Origin: Pyrus communis
Lineage: Eukaryota > Streptophyta > Magnoliopsida > Rosales > Rosaceae
Direction of reading: 5' to 3'
NCBI RefSeq assembly: GCF_963583255.1
Contig: NC_084803.1
Coordinates: forward strand, 23,100,428-23,164,427
DNA length: 64,000 nt
Part shown: positions 36,430 to 49,549 of the stretch, in pieces
Numbering within the stretch: position 1 is the first letter of the stretch
Layout of the letters: every line of letters begins with the position of its first letter
Notes under the pieces: model-generated
What the model saw: only the letters and a program-made list of their open reading frames with translations
Databases searched by the model: none
Told to the model about the DNA's origin: nothing
Position numbers and translations under genes: made by a program

Positions 36430-38115
36430 TTAATAGGTTTAATTTCACTAACACCCCCTAAAATTTATCGTGTTTTCACAAAAACTCCTCAAGTTTGAAG
36501 CATTACACTAACATCCCTTCGTATTCTAATTTACTTTCATGTAACCCCTTTAGCGTTGACCTCATCTTAAAATATTTTCTTAAAGACAAATTTTCCCTCA
36601 TTATTAATTACTTTAAAAAATAAAAAAGCCTTTTAAAAATAAATATAATAAAAATTGATTGGATAAAAATTCAGTGTAATTTATCCGAATTAATACAAAG
36701 AATCAACATAATAACCCGGGTTAATAAAAAAATTAGTTTTTTTTTATTAATTTGTTCATTGTTTCAGAAAAAAAAAACAAAAAACAAAAATTCATAACTA
36801 AATGGAGAAGGGTGGGCGGGGGACGGGGAAATTTGGGGTGGTTTGGGGCGAGAATGACAACTGTGTAAAAGTTGATGAGAAGACATCAGGAAGGTGGTTC
36901 GCTGGAGGAAGGAAAGAGTCAGTGAGTTAGGTTAGGTCCCGGATCTGGGAAGGGCTACAATTGGCTGTGTGTGGGTTTAATTGGTTATGGTGGTAGAGTT
37001 GGGATAAAAAATGTGAGGCTAGAAGCTTAGAAGCCTAGAATGGTTTGCAGTGTGAAAACACGATAAACTTCGGGGTATTAGTGTAATTAACCCGATCGAA
37101 ATATCACGCTGTTTGTTTCGTTGATTTTGATTAGTTTACTTGATGATGTATAAAGTTGGAATCATCTGCTTGCTTGAGGCCATCTTCTGCAGCTAACTCT
37201 TGTTTATTTGTTGCTTTGGAATACATGTTGTGTCAAGCACAGACGCGGATTGGTTCCATTAGAATAACAAGTCAAATGCCTTATGTCTTGCAAAGCTTGA
37301 TACATGTAACAAACAATATCTTGTGAAATTTTCAGCCGTGGAATGTGTGATCAGAACGCCCTAAGTTTGAAACCCCTATTTCTTTCACGTTGTCCCCAAA
37401 TGAAATTGAGAGGACATCGATAGTCGTTGTTTAGTTGATCAATAAAAAACTTGAGAGGAGATCGATAATATGCACTTAACATATCCATTAGGCATCCAAT
37501 AACTTAAGGCGATACCACCAGCATGAATATCGAACTTGAAATTCGAATACTTAAGTCGATGGTGCACTCAATGTGCCAAACAGGTCTTCCTGCTCTCAGA
37601 AATCGGCTCTCCGGTCTTTTGCAGAGTTCCATAACACAAAATTCACAAAACTTCCTTTCCTTGAATCTACTAAAAGTCGTTTTGCAAAAAATCATCTCCT
37701 TTCGCTGCGTACGAATAGCCATTGTATTCCATTTTGCGATTATATCCTCGATATGTTCTTATATTCTGTGATCAGAAGCATGTAACTTTTTTAAAGATGA
37801 GCTTTTATAATATTAGAATGGTTTGCAGTTGGGTGGTGGGGGAAGGGAGCGAAGACGGAGGTGGAGGCGAGATAGAGGTTTTTTTTATATAATGTTTTTC
37901 TTGATCGAATCAATTTTTATTATTTTTATTTTTAAAAGACTTTTTAAGGTAATTAATAATGAGGATAAATTTTTTTTTAAGAAAATATTTTAAGGTGATA
38001 TCAACCCCAAAGGGGTTATGTCAAAAAGAATTAGAACCGTATGTGTTGCTAATCTAATGTTTCAAAAATGAGGGATTTTTATAAAAACATGATAAATTTC
38101 AAGGATGTTAGTGTA
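36430..38115. mobile_element. Long inverted repeat (MITE or Mutator-like), ~1.7 kb, probably compound
   Basis: The left arm, from about 36430 (TTTCACTAACACCCCCTAAA) to about 36660, is the inverse of 37890-38115 (ending GATGTTAGTGTAATTAA): arms of roughly 220 bp with moderate divergence. A further copy of the end sequence in right-end orientation lies at 37048-37093 (GTGTGAAAACACGATAAACT then TCGGGGTATTAGTG), and agaatggtttgcag occurs at both ~37037 and ~37814. One element may thus be nested in, or duplicated beside, another. No transposase recognised and no target duplication resolved. Confidence 0.6.
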
Positions 38116-38910
38116 ATTAATTCATAATTAATCTCACAACAAGTACTAAACTCTCCTCATTTTTTTTCTTCTTCGGTTCTTCCTCCAGAGATCCGCCTTT
38201 CACTACAATTGGCAATTGCACGCTTGCTGCCGTCTGCTTCTCCCAAATATGTTAGATTTCGTCAATTTCACGGACCTAAAAAATTGCAAGAATTCTACCT
38301 TTGATTTTATTTCTTTCTAATTTAGTTTTGGATCAAATGCAATGGGTGAGATCAACTTCTTCAAGTTCATAGGTAAGTATTCTTTTTGTAGTGGTCTTTT
38401 CGTTCACATTTTGATTACTCCCAGACAAACTAAAGAAAAACTTACCTTTACTTGGATTTTAAGTTTGCAACAACAAAAAGGTAGCAATCTTTGTAATTTG
38501 CACGGGTTTCTAAGTGATAGAAAGACGAAAGCTGTAAGATGAACATGAAGGGGTGTCGGTGATGAACAAAGAACAAATGGTTGCAAACATAGGAGATGAC
38601 AAAGAACAAATGGCTGCAAAAATAGCAACGGTTGGAGAAGTTGCTGAAAGAATCTCTAGTAGTAAGTTACATTTTACTACCTCATACTTGAATCAATTGC
38701 AACCTTATACAATATCTTAAAACATTTCAATTTCATATATTTACTTATTTTTCCTTTCAATATTATACAACCGTTAGTCAATTTGTTAACTTCACTGTGA
38801 AGTGATGATATGACAAACTTAAAACTTATTCTTATGCTGACATGGATGTTACAAAATGCCACATAAGCAAAAAAAAAAAAACAAACTTCCTTTAAGAGTA
38901 GAGAGTGTAT
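38116..38910. other. Gene-free region
   Basis: No recognised coding sequence. A short imperfect direct repeat (gacaaagaacaaatggctgc-like) occurs at about 38563-38615. Confidence 0.45.
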
Positions 38911-39075
38911 TTTTGCTCACTACCATTTAGTGTGATGTATGCTCACCATCCTATTTATCATCGTTAGATAAGTTTGAATTTTGAGATTGATGCTTATCCA
39001 CTACACGAATCTTGAAATTCAAACTCATTTAACGATGATAAATATGATAATGAACATACAACACAGTGAGCAAAA
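38911..39075. mobile_element. Palindromic hairpin MITE, 165 bp
   Basis: The whole unit is a near-perfect inverted repeat: TTTTGCTCAC at the left and GTGAGCAAAA at the right, with arms of about 75 bp (tttatcatcgttagataagt pairs with its inverse) around a short loop. No coding capacity. As RNA it would fold into a long hairpin. Confidence 0.8.
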
Positions 39076-39729
39076 TGAGTAGAATAATTAAACTCTTTAA
39101 CAAAAACAACGTGGACCAACCAAACTTGGGATTCTTTGTTTTTGTCTTTTGATTCTGGGAAAATGTTGACCATTTCTCCCAAATAAGAGGTTCTGACATA
39201 TGACTACCAGAGGAGATTGATTCTCATAGGCAACGAAGGGATTACACCGCAATGAAAAGCATATCTCAATTTCCTTAGTGAATTTCAAAATCCTACTGGT
39301 AAAAACGTAACCAAATCATACAAGTTCATCCAAACACGAAATTCAATAACTCCAACAAGTAACTATAAAGAGGATCTTTCCCCACCAAAACCTAGATTTG
39401 AGGCAGTGGAACATCAGGTTGGATAAGTTTGGTTCGTACAGTTGTATCGAGTTGGGAAATTTGGAATTTTTTATAAGGATTTCAAGGTGATGCTTTGAAG
39501 TCTGGTTTTATGTAAATGGATTTGTGGGTTTTTCGCTTAGAGGAAGAAGAGCAAAGAGTTACGGAGGTTCGGAGAGAGAAGGAAGTAGAAGGAAGAGGAA
39601 AAGGAAGATACTTTGACGGCAGGGCGAATCTTGGTTCTTGCAGAAGGAAGTAGAAGGAGGAGGAAAAGGAAGATACTTTCAGGACAACGGAGCACAAGGT
39701 GAGGGGGAAACTCTAGAAGGCGACTTGCG

Positions 39730-39910
39730 AAGAAAGGAGCTTGATGAGGTCGGTGTTCGCCGATTGGATTTGAGCGTACTCACAGCCGAGCGAGTCCAGC
39801 TTGTTAGTGAGGTTGCGGAGGTCAGAATTGTAGAGGTCGTAGTGGTGCGGCAATCGACGGGAAGGCCAGGATGGGCGGAGAAAATTTTGTGCGAGGCTCG
39901 GCTTCTCACT
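39730..39910 (-). pseudogene. Possible gene fragment, unknown function
   Basis: One minus-strand frame reads HHYDLYNSDLRNLTNKLDSL, then GCEYAQIQSANTDLIKLLSS, then a stop. It is balanced in composition, GC-rich compared with its neighbourhood, and looks like real protein with helical character. I do not recognise it. The same bases also have open frames on the other strand (39638-39922), so coding strand is not certain. Purine-rich repeats (gaaggaagtagaagga) lie just upstream near 39570-39670. Confidence 0.3.
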
Positions 39911-40189
39911 AAATTTTGTTGAGAAGCATGCGTGGTAAGTTTTATGTATAATATTTTATTATTTTTTTATAGAGAAATTAGGTTCTCATTCTTACTTTTG
40001 CTACTTTATTGATTAAAATCTTATTTCTTTTCAATTTTTGATCAAGATCCTTGGGTATTAATAACATCATTAATTATTTCAATAATAAAATATTTTTTTT
40101 ATTTCTAAATATATTCATTTAATGTTAAAAAGGTTACAATTAGTATATTTATATTTATGATTAAATTTTTTTATCATATATTTTTAGTT

Positions 40190-40371
40190 TTAGTTTGTAC
40201 TCATTTTTAATTTGTATTTTTTTTTTAACTTGTACCAATTTTCTTTTCAATTTTAATTTGTACCCATATATTAATTTCTTTTTGTGCCCATATTTTTTAA
40301 AGTTTATTTGTATTTGTACCCATTTTTTTTTTATTTGTACTTTTTATTTTGCTAAATGTACCCATGCTAAT
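40190..40371. repeat. AT-rich host repeat with recurring TGTACCCAT, first segment
   Basis: The word tgtacccat or a variant recurs every 30-50 bp in a T-rich background. The same texture continues at 40652-40916 and 49555-49790. The segments are separated only by a Cassandra LTR and the Tekay-like element, so they were once contiguous. Nature unknown; no coding frames. Confidence 0.6.
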
Positions 40372-40651
40372 TGTCACATCCCAACCCGGCGGGGCCACAT
40401 CCCGGGCCCGACTCTACCGTAGCACGATATTGTCCGCTTTGGGCTTACCATTCCCTCACGGTTTTGTTTTTGGGAACTCACAAGCAACTTCCCAGTGGAT
40501 CACCCATCATGGGATTGCTCTAACCCCTTCTCACTTAACTTCGGAGTTCCTACGGAACCCGAAGCCAGTGAGCTCCCAAAAGGATTCGTGCTAGGTAGGG
40601 ATGAGAATATACATATAAGGATCACTCCCCTGGACGATGTGGGATGTCACA
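40372..40651 (-). mobile_element. Cassandra solo LTR (5S rRNA-derived TRIM)
   Basis: A 280-bp unit from TGTCACATCCC to GGGATGTCACA. On the minus strand it contains the 5S-like core ggaactccgaagttaagtg and catgatgggtgaccc-like sequence, the hallmark of Cassandra LTRs, whose 5S promoter boxes can recruit RNA polymerase III. Flanks are CTAAT and ATAAT, a 5-bp duplication with one mismatch. No second LTR adjoins, so it is a solo LTR. It is not a functional 5S rRNA gene. Confidence 0.85.
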
Positions 40652-40916
40652 ATAATTATATGTACCCTTTCATGTCAAACTTTTAATCTTAAAATGAACT
40701 CATTCTTAAATATACCAATTTTTTATATGTAAAATGTACCATTTTTTTTTTTATATAAAATCTATTCAATTTTTTTCTAATCCATTTTTAAACTTATATG
40801 GGTACATTCTTTTTGCTTTGATTTTAAAATGTATCCGTGTCAAGTTTAATCGAAGAAATTTACTAATGTTATTAAACCTAATATCTTTTTTATTTTGTGA
40901 TTTTGAAGAATGTACC

Positions 40917-43056
40917 TGTCACAACCCGTCCCGGAATTTTAATTCCGAGGACGTGAAGTTATGAAAATGCCCTTAAACGGGACTAAGGGGCGTAAAATAT
41001 GTTGTAACTTGATGATTTGGGGATTGGGTAGGATCCCACCTCCCTCAAATCTCTCCCTCATTCCCGTACCTTGTCTCTCTCTCTCTCCTCCCTCACAAAT
41101 CTCTCATTCACTCTCCGTTCTCTCTCTCTCCTTCGAACTCACACGGACCACCCACAAACCACCCTAAAACTATACCAACGAAGGATCTAAGACCACCATC
41201 GTACTCCTGAGGACCACACGAACACGATGGTACCAATTTCAGGTGAGTTTCACTTCGGAAAATATGGATTTCAATTTCACTGTGCGTGTGCACTGTTCAT
41301 GCACACGCAAAACTTGATGTTTTTGGGATTTTGAAGCTTGTAGGAAGCTTGGTGAGGTCCTAAGGAAGCTCGGAGTGCTTCGTTTGAAGGAATTGGACGT
41401 CGGGATCATCGTGGTCAAAGTTGGCCGGAGCTTTCGAGGGGTTTTACGGCGAATCCACGGCGAGTTAGGGGTCAAGGTAGGTATGGATGTGTTCGTCTCG
41501 TCAATACCTTCATTTTGATATATAGTACGTCGAAAATGGTTAAGAAATGAAGAAGTTATGACACTTTGAAGTTTACCCAGAAATTCCGGCAAAACACCCA
41601 CCGCCGGCGAAACCAGTCCGGCGACGCGAGGAAGAAGACGCGCGCGTGGGCAGCGCGTGAACAGGGCGCGTGGGGGCGCGTGAGAGCTCCAAATTGAGTT
41701 CTGAAAATTGTCACGCGTTCGTGACGTCGTGTAGATCACCGTGGTATATTCATACACCCAAATTGAGCAACGTATGAGAAAGTTATGGACGAATGTTTGG
41801 TGTATGCGCGTTAAATAACGTCAATTTGGTTACTTTTTGTATAGGTGAAAATTATACAGAGGAGGAATGTAACCAAGCTAGGGGAGGTTCAGGGACCTAC
41901 GAGACGTTGATGTGATCAGTGAGTGGGCAGTTACTTTTCAGTATATATATATACGTATGCTTGACGTATTTCCCAGAAAACGTATTTTAAAAGAAATACG
42001 AATTTAATATTCTGTCATATATGCATCATATTTTAATATGTGCATTATCATAATTATGCATACTGTTGCATGGTGCTGAGGAGGCCCAGGTAAGCTACAT
42101 ATGAAATACATTTGATATACGTATGAAATACGTTTGGAATACGATTGAAATACTATTATCACATGCATTAGTAGTGGCATACATTTATATATGTGTATTT
42201 GGTGCTGTGGACGCACAGGTAAGTGCCAGGTAAGTAGTATTCATGTTTGTATGCAGTAGTAGTTTGAGAGGATTAGAGAGCTCATAATCTGCACCCCCGG
42301 TGTTAGTGCTCCCGCCCGAGGCCAGGGCACAGCCTTCACGTGTATGTTCACCAGCACCGCATGCTCGCCTTGGATCCAAGTTAGGTGCAAGCCTGTCGTA
42401 CAGACCACATTAGGTGGTTCCGACTTGTAGGTGACCTGCGATTTATCGCACAACTTCACGTGATCGTAGCACTAGAGCATATATATATTACACCCAGCCT
42501 GTCGTACAGACCACGTTAGGTGGTTCCGACTCGTGTGCAGATTCAGTTATTGAGTTTGAGATTTGAGCTCTATATGCAGCCGTACAGGTCACGTTAGGTG
42601 ACTCCCGGCTGCCAGATTATATGTTATTGATGTGAATTATGCTTGAGCACTTACATTCCATTATGAGTTTCCGACATGGCATATTCTTGAGCATGAATGA
42701 TATACCCTTGAGCATGACTGGCATATCTATACATACGTATATATGTTTATTTTCTGAGAAAGTATACAGGTTTTACGGAGAGGGGTTACAAAGTTTTGAG
42801 AAGTGTTTGGAATTGGAAAAGAATTGTTTTACTGACCCACTCAACTTTGTTTTGCGCCCCTCCAGGTTCAAGAATTGCAAAGGTGTGGTGACTACGAGGA
42901 AATTCAACGGTGTTCTGACAGAATGGACCAAATAAGGACTCACCTTCGGGTGTTTCATTTTAGAAGTTGTATATTTTAAAGCTTCCGAACTGTGCAAATG
43001 GTTACGTCACTCTCACGTGACGGCCAGCATGCCCTCCTTCGGGACGGGGTGTGTCA
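40917..43056 (+). repeat. 5' LTR of the Tekay-like element
   Basis: 2140 bp. Contains CT microsatellite-like stretches near 41072-41090 and several short ORFs that are merely duplicated in the 3' LTR. Confidence 0.95.
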
Positions 43057-43499
43057 GTTGGTATCAGAGCCTAGGTTTCAATCTTGGACATCTTGAGAAG
43101 TTCTAGTGAATTCTGTCAGAACTACACCGCCTCGTAGCAAACCACGTAGTTAGAGGAATTTAGTCTCCCTGATTTAGCTGTTAGGGGAAACTATTATTTT
43201 GGTGATTCAGTATATTATCAAAAAGGGACATTTTAAGATGGGTTATGAGTTGAAACTGAATCACTTTATGGAAAAATGATGGACCTAAGGGAGCAAAACG
43301 ATGGCTTAATCATTTGGAAAAGACATTTTGGATTATGCAAGTTAAGGAAATCTGTCTTTTGAAGGTAAGTCAAGACGACTACCTGGTTTCTGAGTATTGA
43401 GTTGCATCCAGGTGGAGACTGGAGTCTTATATGATGTCACCGGAGGAAACAGCTGATTGGAAAAAAAAAAAAAAAAAAAAAAAAAGTTTAAAGAAAAGA

Positions 43500-46400
43500 A
43501 TTATTTCCTTTGGCATCTTATGATGGTAGAAAGCAAGAGTTTGCAAATGTGAGACAAGGAAAGCTGACGATCAATGAGTATTATAGAAAGTTTACGGACT
43601 TGCCTTATTACCATCCGGATGTTGTTGATAATCCGGCAAAGATGTCTCGTCATTTTAGGCTGGGTAATAAGAAGAAGTGGCGTTCTTTGGCGACCACTAC
43701 CTACTGTACTTATTACAAGGAGTTTTACGAGATTTTATTAAGAATTAAGGACTCTGAGATTATGTCCAGCAATAATGATGAAGAAGAATAAAGGAGTGAG
43801 AATCAGAGGAATGATGACAAGGGTAAAGGCCAGTCATCTCGAAAATCTCGAAAGATTCGGAACTTCAAAAGAAGTGAAGCTAATTTTAGTTCTTTTGGCA
43901 AAGGTTTTAACGCCATTGACCAGAGGCGAAGTGATAGATGTATTGGTAATCCCAGATCTCAGCGACAAGGTGATTTTGGTAAAGGAAATGTACCTTCGTG
44001 CTGTAGGTACAATAATGGACACCTTTGAGAATGTAGGCAAGAAAGCATTGGACGCTTTACAAGTGGATAGATGGGACATAGAACTGCAAATTATGTCCAA
44101 AGCCAACAGAAGCCCTAGCAGTCTTCTTTGCCACAACTAGCGCCGATCCAACAAGTTCCTGGATCTATTAATTATGGTCAGTTAGGTCGTGGTGTACATG
44201 AGCGAAGTATTTACACTAATAGAGGTTCTGGGAGACGACAACAAGCCCAGAGATGTGTTAACCACACATCACTGCAAGATACTTAGAATTATTTGGATTT
44301 GATTAGGGGTACGATAATTATTCTTAATGTTTTATCTAAAGTCTATTTGTTGTTAATGTAGAAATTTTACGTTATTAATGTTATTGTCTTGAAAGTAGTA
44401 AATAAACGCGGTTGAGACGTGTGTATGTATTTCCTAATGAGTGGCAAAATAGTAATATTACACCCTCGAGAGTTGTTGCTTACTTATCGAGACAACGATG
44501 ATTTATCAGTATTGCGGGCTGCAGACCGTAATATTAATAACTTATTCGTGGATTCGTTAAGCAAGTAAACCGATAGGTTATCCTATGTTAGTATCGTACT
44601 TATTCAGAGTGCTCAGTATTAGTAGAGTATGTATTGTTGCTAGCTACTTTTGTTCCATTAGATTGTGGATTTCGATGTTATTCTAGAGCATATTATGTTA
44701 TATACAGTGATGAGTTGCAGACCACGCGAGGTGGTACTGAATGTGTGCAAGATATACAGGATATGATGAGTTAATTATGAGTTATATATGCAGCCGAGGG
44801 CTGAGTTGATTAGAATGAAAGAGTATGAGCTATGTTTATAGCTGAATGTTGAATTGATTATATGTTATTTTCCATCGGTCTGGATGACTAGAGATTACTT
44901 TTGTAAGTATGCAAAGTGGAGTGAGGCAGGCCGTTATTTATGCTGTGAGAGCAAATAGATTATTATCAAAAGGCTGCCAAGGATATTTATATCATGTGGT
45001 GCTAAGTGATGTCACTTCTAGTAGTGTGGAAGAAGTGGGAGTAGTCAAACATTTACCTGACGTTTTCCCTGAGAATTTACCTGGATTGCCGCCAGTTAAA
45101 GATGTAGAGTTCACTATGGATTTGTCTCCAGGTACAAACCATATATTATAGAATGTTGCCTTTTGAACTAAGAGAATTGGAAATTGGTTGATAAAGGTTT
45201 TTATTCAACCTAGTACATTACGTTGGGGGAACCCCAGTTTATTGGTGAGAAAGAAAATAGACGTTAAGGCTGTGCTTTGATTATAAGCAGTTGAATCGAG
45301 TAACAAGTGAAAACCGTTATCCGTTACCTCACATTGATGGTTGTTTGATCAGCTTCTAGGTGGTTGTATATTTTCTAAGTTTGATTTGAGGTCTGGATAT
45401 TATTAGTTGAAGATTATCGGTGAGGATGCCCTTATGATAACTTTCAGGATTCGTTAAGGTCATTTCAAGTTTGGTGATGCCATTCGGAGTGACGAATGCA
45501 TCTACTACTTTATGAATTTGATGAATGAAGTATTCCAATGATATCTAGACCGATTTGTTGTTGTTGCTATTGAAAGGATTGATAAGACTAGAGCAAAGTA
45601 TGCTAAACATCTTAAATTGGTATTGCAAAGATCGAGGGAACGTCGATTGTATGCTAAGTTTAGCAAATGCTAAAGTTAAATGAATCAAGTGGCATTCTAA
45701 AATTTGCTATATCAGCTTAAGGTATTCAAGTGAATCCTTAAAAGGTAGCAGGAATTGAGAAATTGGAATAAGCACGAGCCGTAATTGAGATTCGGAATTT
45801 CTTAGCTTACCAGACTATCTCGGATGGTTGTGAAAGATTTTTCAGTCATTGCTTTGTCATTGACGAGATTGTTGAGAAAAGATGTTACGTATGAGTGGGA
45901 AGGAAATTGTGAGCAAAGGATTCAACAACTGAAGCATTTCCTCACTCATGCACGTAATTTAGTATTCCCAGAGAATAGTGGTAATCATAAATTTTAGTGA
46001 TGTTTCTTGAATGGTATGGGATGCATGTTGATGCAAATGTTAGGGTGATTACATACGTTTCACGACAAAAGGAACCTCATGAAATGAATTACCCTACTAG
46101 TGATTTGGAAGTCATGATTACCATTCTTGCTGTGAAGTTATGAAGACATTATATTTGGTAAGAATGCAAGATTTTTACGAATCCAAAAAGTCTCCAATAT
46201 CTATTACTTGGAAGGATTTTGATATAAGGCAGCGAAGGTGGATTAAATTGTTTAATGAACATGATTGTACGACCCGGGTGATCGTAAAATTGTTCTAGCT
46301 GATGCACTTGGTGAGAAGACTGTGGTAAGAATTAATGTCTGGCACACTTGCCAAGATTGTGTTCTTGTGGATTGGAAATCAACTGAAGTAAAGTTGAGAA

Positions 46401-47370
46401 TGGAAGTTTGAGAAGAAGTTGTAATTGCTAATTTTCAAATTAAGTCTTTTTAGTAAGGTCGTACTCAAGATTCAAATGGTTAACGACGAAAATTAAGAAT
46501 TAACCAAGGTAAAGAAAGAAGGGAAAAAGAAAGATTGCTGAGTTCGAGAATAGGATGGTTATGATTGAACTTGAAGTGTTAGTTGATCAATGTACCAAGT
46601 TAGTACATTTACTCCAGTGTTGAGTAACAACCACAGTGCAACAGTACTTATATGTTTTATGGAGAAGAGATTTGGGTTACGGAACTGCTAAGTTTCTTAA
46701 GTATGTTGGTTGCACAGTTTCCAAAGTAACGCCATAAGGACCATGAAATGTGTCGATTTTTGTTGATTTGTGGAAGAAATACTTCTGGATAGAGAAGATT
46801 CGATCACGAAAGAGTTTTGGTAGGCCCTGAAACTATGGATGAGTCTTCTCAAAGTATTCAGGTGATTAAGTTTAACCTGAGAGTAGCCAGGAATGGCAAA
46901 AGAGATTAATAGTTGAACATGTCACTAATCGAGTGTTTAACGTAGATGATCTTATAATTTTGAAGTTTTCACTTTAGAAAAGTATGATTCGGCTGGGAAA
47001 GGAAAGCAAATTAAGTCCTAAGTACATCGGACTTTATGTGATCATCGAAGAGTAAGTGAAGTTGCATACAAGTGGTGATGTCTTCAGAATTGGCTAAGGT
47101 GCATAATGTATTATATTTCAATGCGTTGTCACTAGGTGGCAGATTCGTCACATGGAGTTCCGGTGCAACTATTGAGAATTAATCCGGATTAAACTGGTTG
47201 AGGAACCAATGACGACTTTGGATTGGAAAAAGAATGTATTGAGAATTAAGACAGTGTAATCGGTAAAGAATTTGTGAAGAAAGCATTCAGTGGAAGAAAT
47301 TACGTGGGAGAATCGGATGAGAGAGATTTATCCGAAGCTATTGTATGAGTTTAGATGATTAAGTTGGTTG
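43500..47370 (+). pseudogene. Heavily decayed gag-pol of the Tekay-like element
   Basis: gag remnant at 43510-43790 (GKLTINEYYRKFTDLPYYHP). A broken zinc-knuckle region lies near 44010. A reverse-transcriptase N-terminus relic is at 44909-45150 (DVFPENLPGLPPVKDVEFTM). RT relics follow with FDYKQLN (about 45275), VMPFGVTNAS (about 45475) and stops around the catalytic region. There is a weak RNase H-like stretch near 46000, and a C-terminal RERYPKL-like end near 47320. Integrase is not clearly recognisable. A 25-base A-tract at about 43460-43485 lies before gag. Stops occur every few dozen codons. The element could only have moved with proteins supplied by relatives. Confidence 0.8.
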
Positions 47371-47409
47371 TTCGAATTTCGGGGACGAAATTCTATAAGG
47401 AGGGAAGGT

Positions 47410-49549
47410 TGTCACAACCCGTCCCGGAATTTTAATTCCGAGGACGTGAAGTTATGAAAATGCCCTTAAACGGGACTAAGGGGCGTAAAATATGTTGTAA
47501 CTTGATGATTTGGGGATTGGGTAGGATCCCACCTCCCTCAAATCTCTCCCTCATTCCCGTACCTTGTCTCTCTCTCTCTCCTCCCTCACAAATCTCTCAT
47601 TCACTCTCCGTTCTCTCTCTCTCCTTCGAACTCACACGGACCACCCACAAACCACCCTAAAACTATACCAACGAAGGATCTAAGACCACCATCGTACTCC
47701 TGAGGACCACACGAACACGATGGTACCAATTTCAGGTGAGTTTCACTTCGGAAAATATGGATTTCAATTTCACTGTGCGTGTGCACTGTTCATGCACACG
47801 CAAAACTTGATGTTTTTGGGATTTTGAAGCTTGTAGGAAGCTTGGTGAGGTCCTAAGGAAGCTCGGAGTGCTTCGTTTGAAGGAATTGGACGTCGGGATC
47901 ATCGTGGTCAAAGTTGGCCGGAGCTTTCGAGGGGTTTTACGGCGAATCCACGGCGAGTTAGGGGTCAAGGCAGGTATGGATGTGTTCGTCTCGTCAATAC
48001 CTTCATTTTGATATATAGTACGTCGAAAATGGTTAAGAAATGAAGAAGTTATGACACTTTGAAGTTTACCCAGAAATTCCGGCAAAACACCCACCGCCGG
48101 CGAAACCAGTCCGGCGACGCGAGGAAGAAGACGCGCGCGTGGGCAGCGCGTGAACAGGGCGCGTGGGGGCGCGTGAGAGCTCCAAATTGAGTTCTGAAAA
48201 TTGTCACGCGTTCGTGACGTCGTGTAGATCACCGTGGTATATTCATACACCCAAATTGAGCAACGTATGAGAAAGTTATGGACGAATGTTTGGTGTATGC
48301 GCGTTAAATAACGTCAATTTGGTTACTTTTTGTATAGGTGAAAATTATACAGAGGAGGAATGTAACCAAGCTAGGGGAGGTTCAGGGACCTACGAGACGT
48401 TGATGTGATCAGTGAGTGGGCAGTTACTTTTCAATATATATATATACGTATGCTTGACGTATTTCCCAGAAAACGTATTTTAAAAGAAATACGAATTTAA
48501 TATTCTGTCATATATGCATCATATTTTAATATGTGCATTATCATAATTATGCATACTGTTGCATGGTGCTGAGGAGGCCCAGGTAAGCTACATATGAAAT
48601 ACATTTGATATACGTATGAAATACGTTTGGAATACGATTGAAATACTATTATCACATGCATTAGTAGTGGCATACATTTATATATGTGTATTTGGTGCTG
48701 TGGACGCACAGGTAAGTGCCAGGTAAGTAGTATTCATGTTTGTATGCAGTAGTAGTTTGAGAGGATTAGAGAGCTCATAATCTGCACCCCCGGTGTTAGT
48801 GCTCCCGCCCGAGGCCAGGGCACAGCCTTCACGTGTATGTTCACCAGCATTGCATGCTCGCCTTGGATCCAAGTTAGGTGCAAGCCTGTCGTACAGACCA
48901 CATTAGGTGGTTCCGACTTGTAGGTGACCCGCGATTTATCGCACAGCTTCACGTGATCGTAGCACTAGAGCATATATATATTACACCCAGCCTGTCGTAC
49001 AGACCACGTTAGGTGGTTCCGACTCGTGTGCAGATTCAGTTATTGAGTTTGAGATTTGAGCTCTATATGCAGCCGTACAGGTCACGTTAGATGACTCCCG
49101 GCTGCCAGATTATATGTTATTGATGTGAATTATGCTTGAGCACTTACATTCCATTATGAGTTTCCGACATGGCATATTCTTGAGCATGAATGATATACCC
49201 TTGAGCATGACTGGCATATCTATACATACGTATATATGTTTATTTTCTGAGAAAGTATACAGGTTTTACGGAGAGGGGTTACAAAGTTTTGAGAAGTGTT
49301 TGGAATTGGAAAAGAATTGTTTTACTGACCCACTCAACTTTGTTTTGCGCCCCTCCAGGTTCAAGAATTGCAAAGGTGTGGTGACTACGAGGAAATTCAA
49401 CGGTGTTCTGACAGAATGGACCAAATAAGGACTCACCTTCGGGTGTTTCATTTTAGAAGTTGTATATTTTAAAGCTTCCGAACTGTGCAAATGGTTACGT
49501 CACTCTCACGTGACGGCCAGCATACCCTCCTTCGGGACGGGGTGTGTCA
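47410..49549 (+). repeat. 3' LTR of the Tekay-like element
   Basis: 2140 bp, offset 6493 from the 5' copy. Differences seen: single changes near 47971, 48435, 48849-48850, 48929, 48944, 49091 and 49524. Confidence 0.95.

Noticed and set aside
40372..40651. Possible 5S rRNA gene
   Set aside because: The 5S-like part is only a segment inside a Cassandra LTR with TG/CA ends; no full 5S gene or tandem 5S array.
41239..41757. 172-codon minus-strand ORF, repeated at 47732-48250
   Set aside because: It lies wholly inside the two LTRs of the Tekay-like element and is preserved only because the LTRs are nearly identical; composition is Arg/Ser/Thr-rich without any domain.
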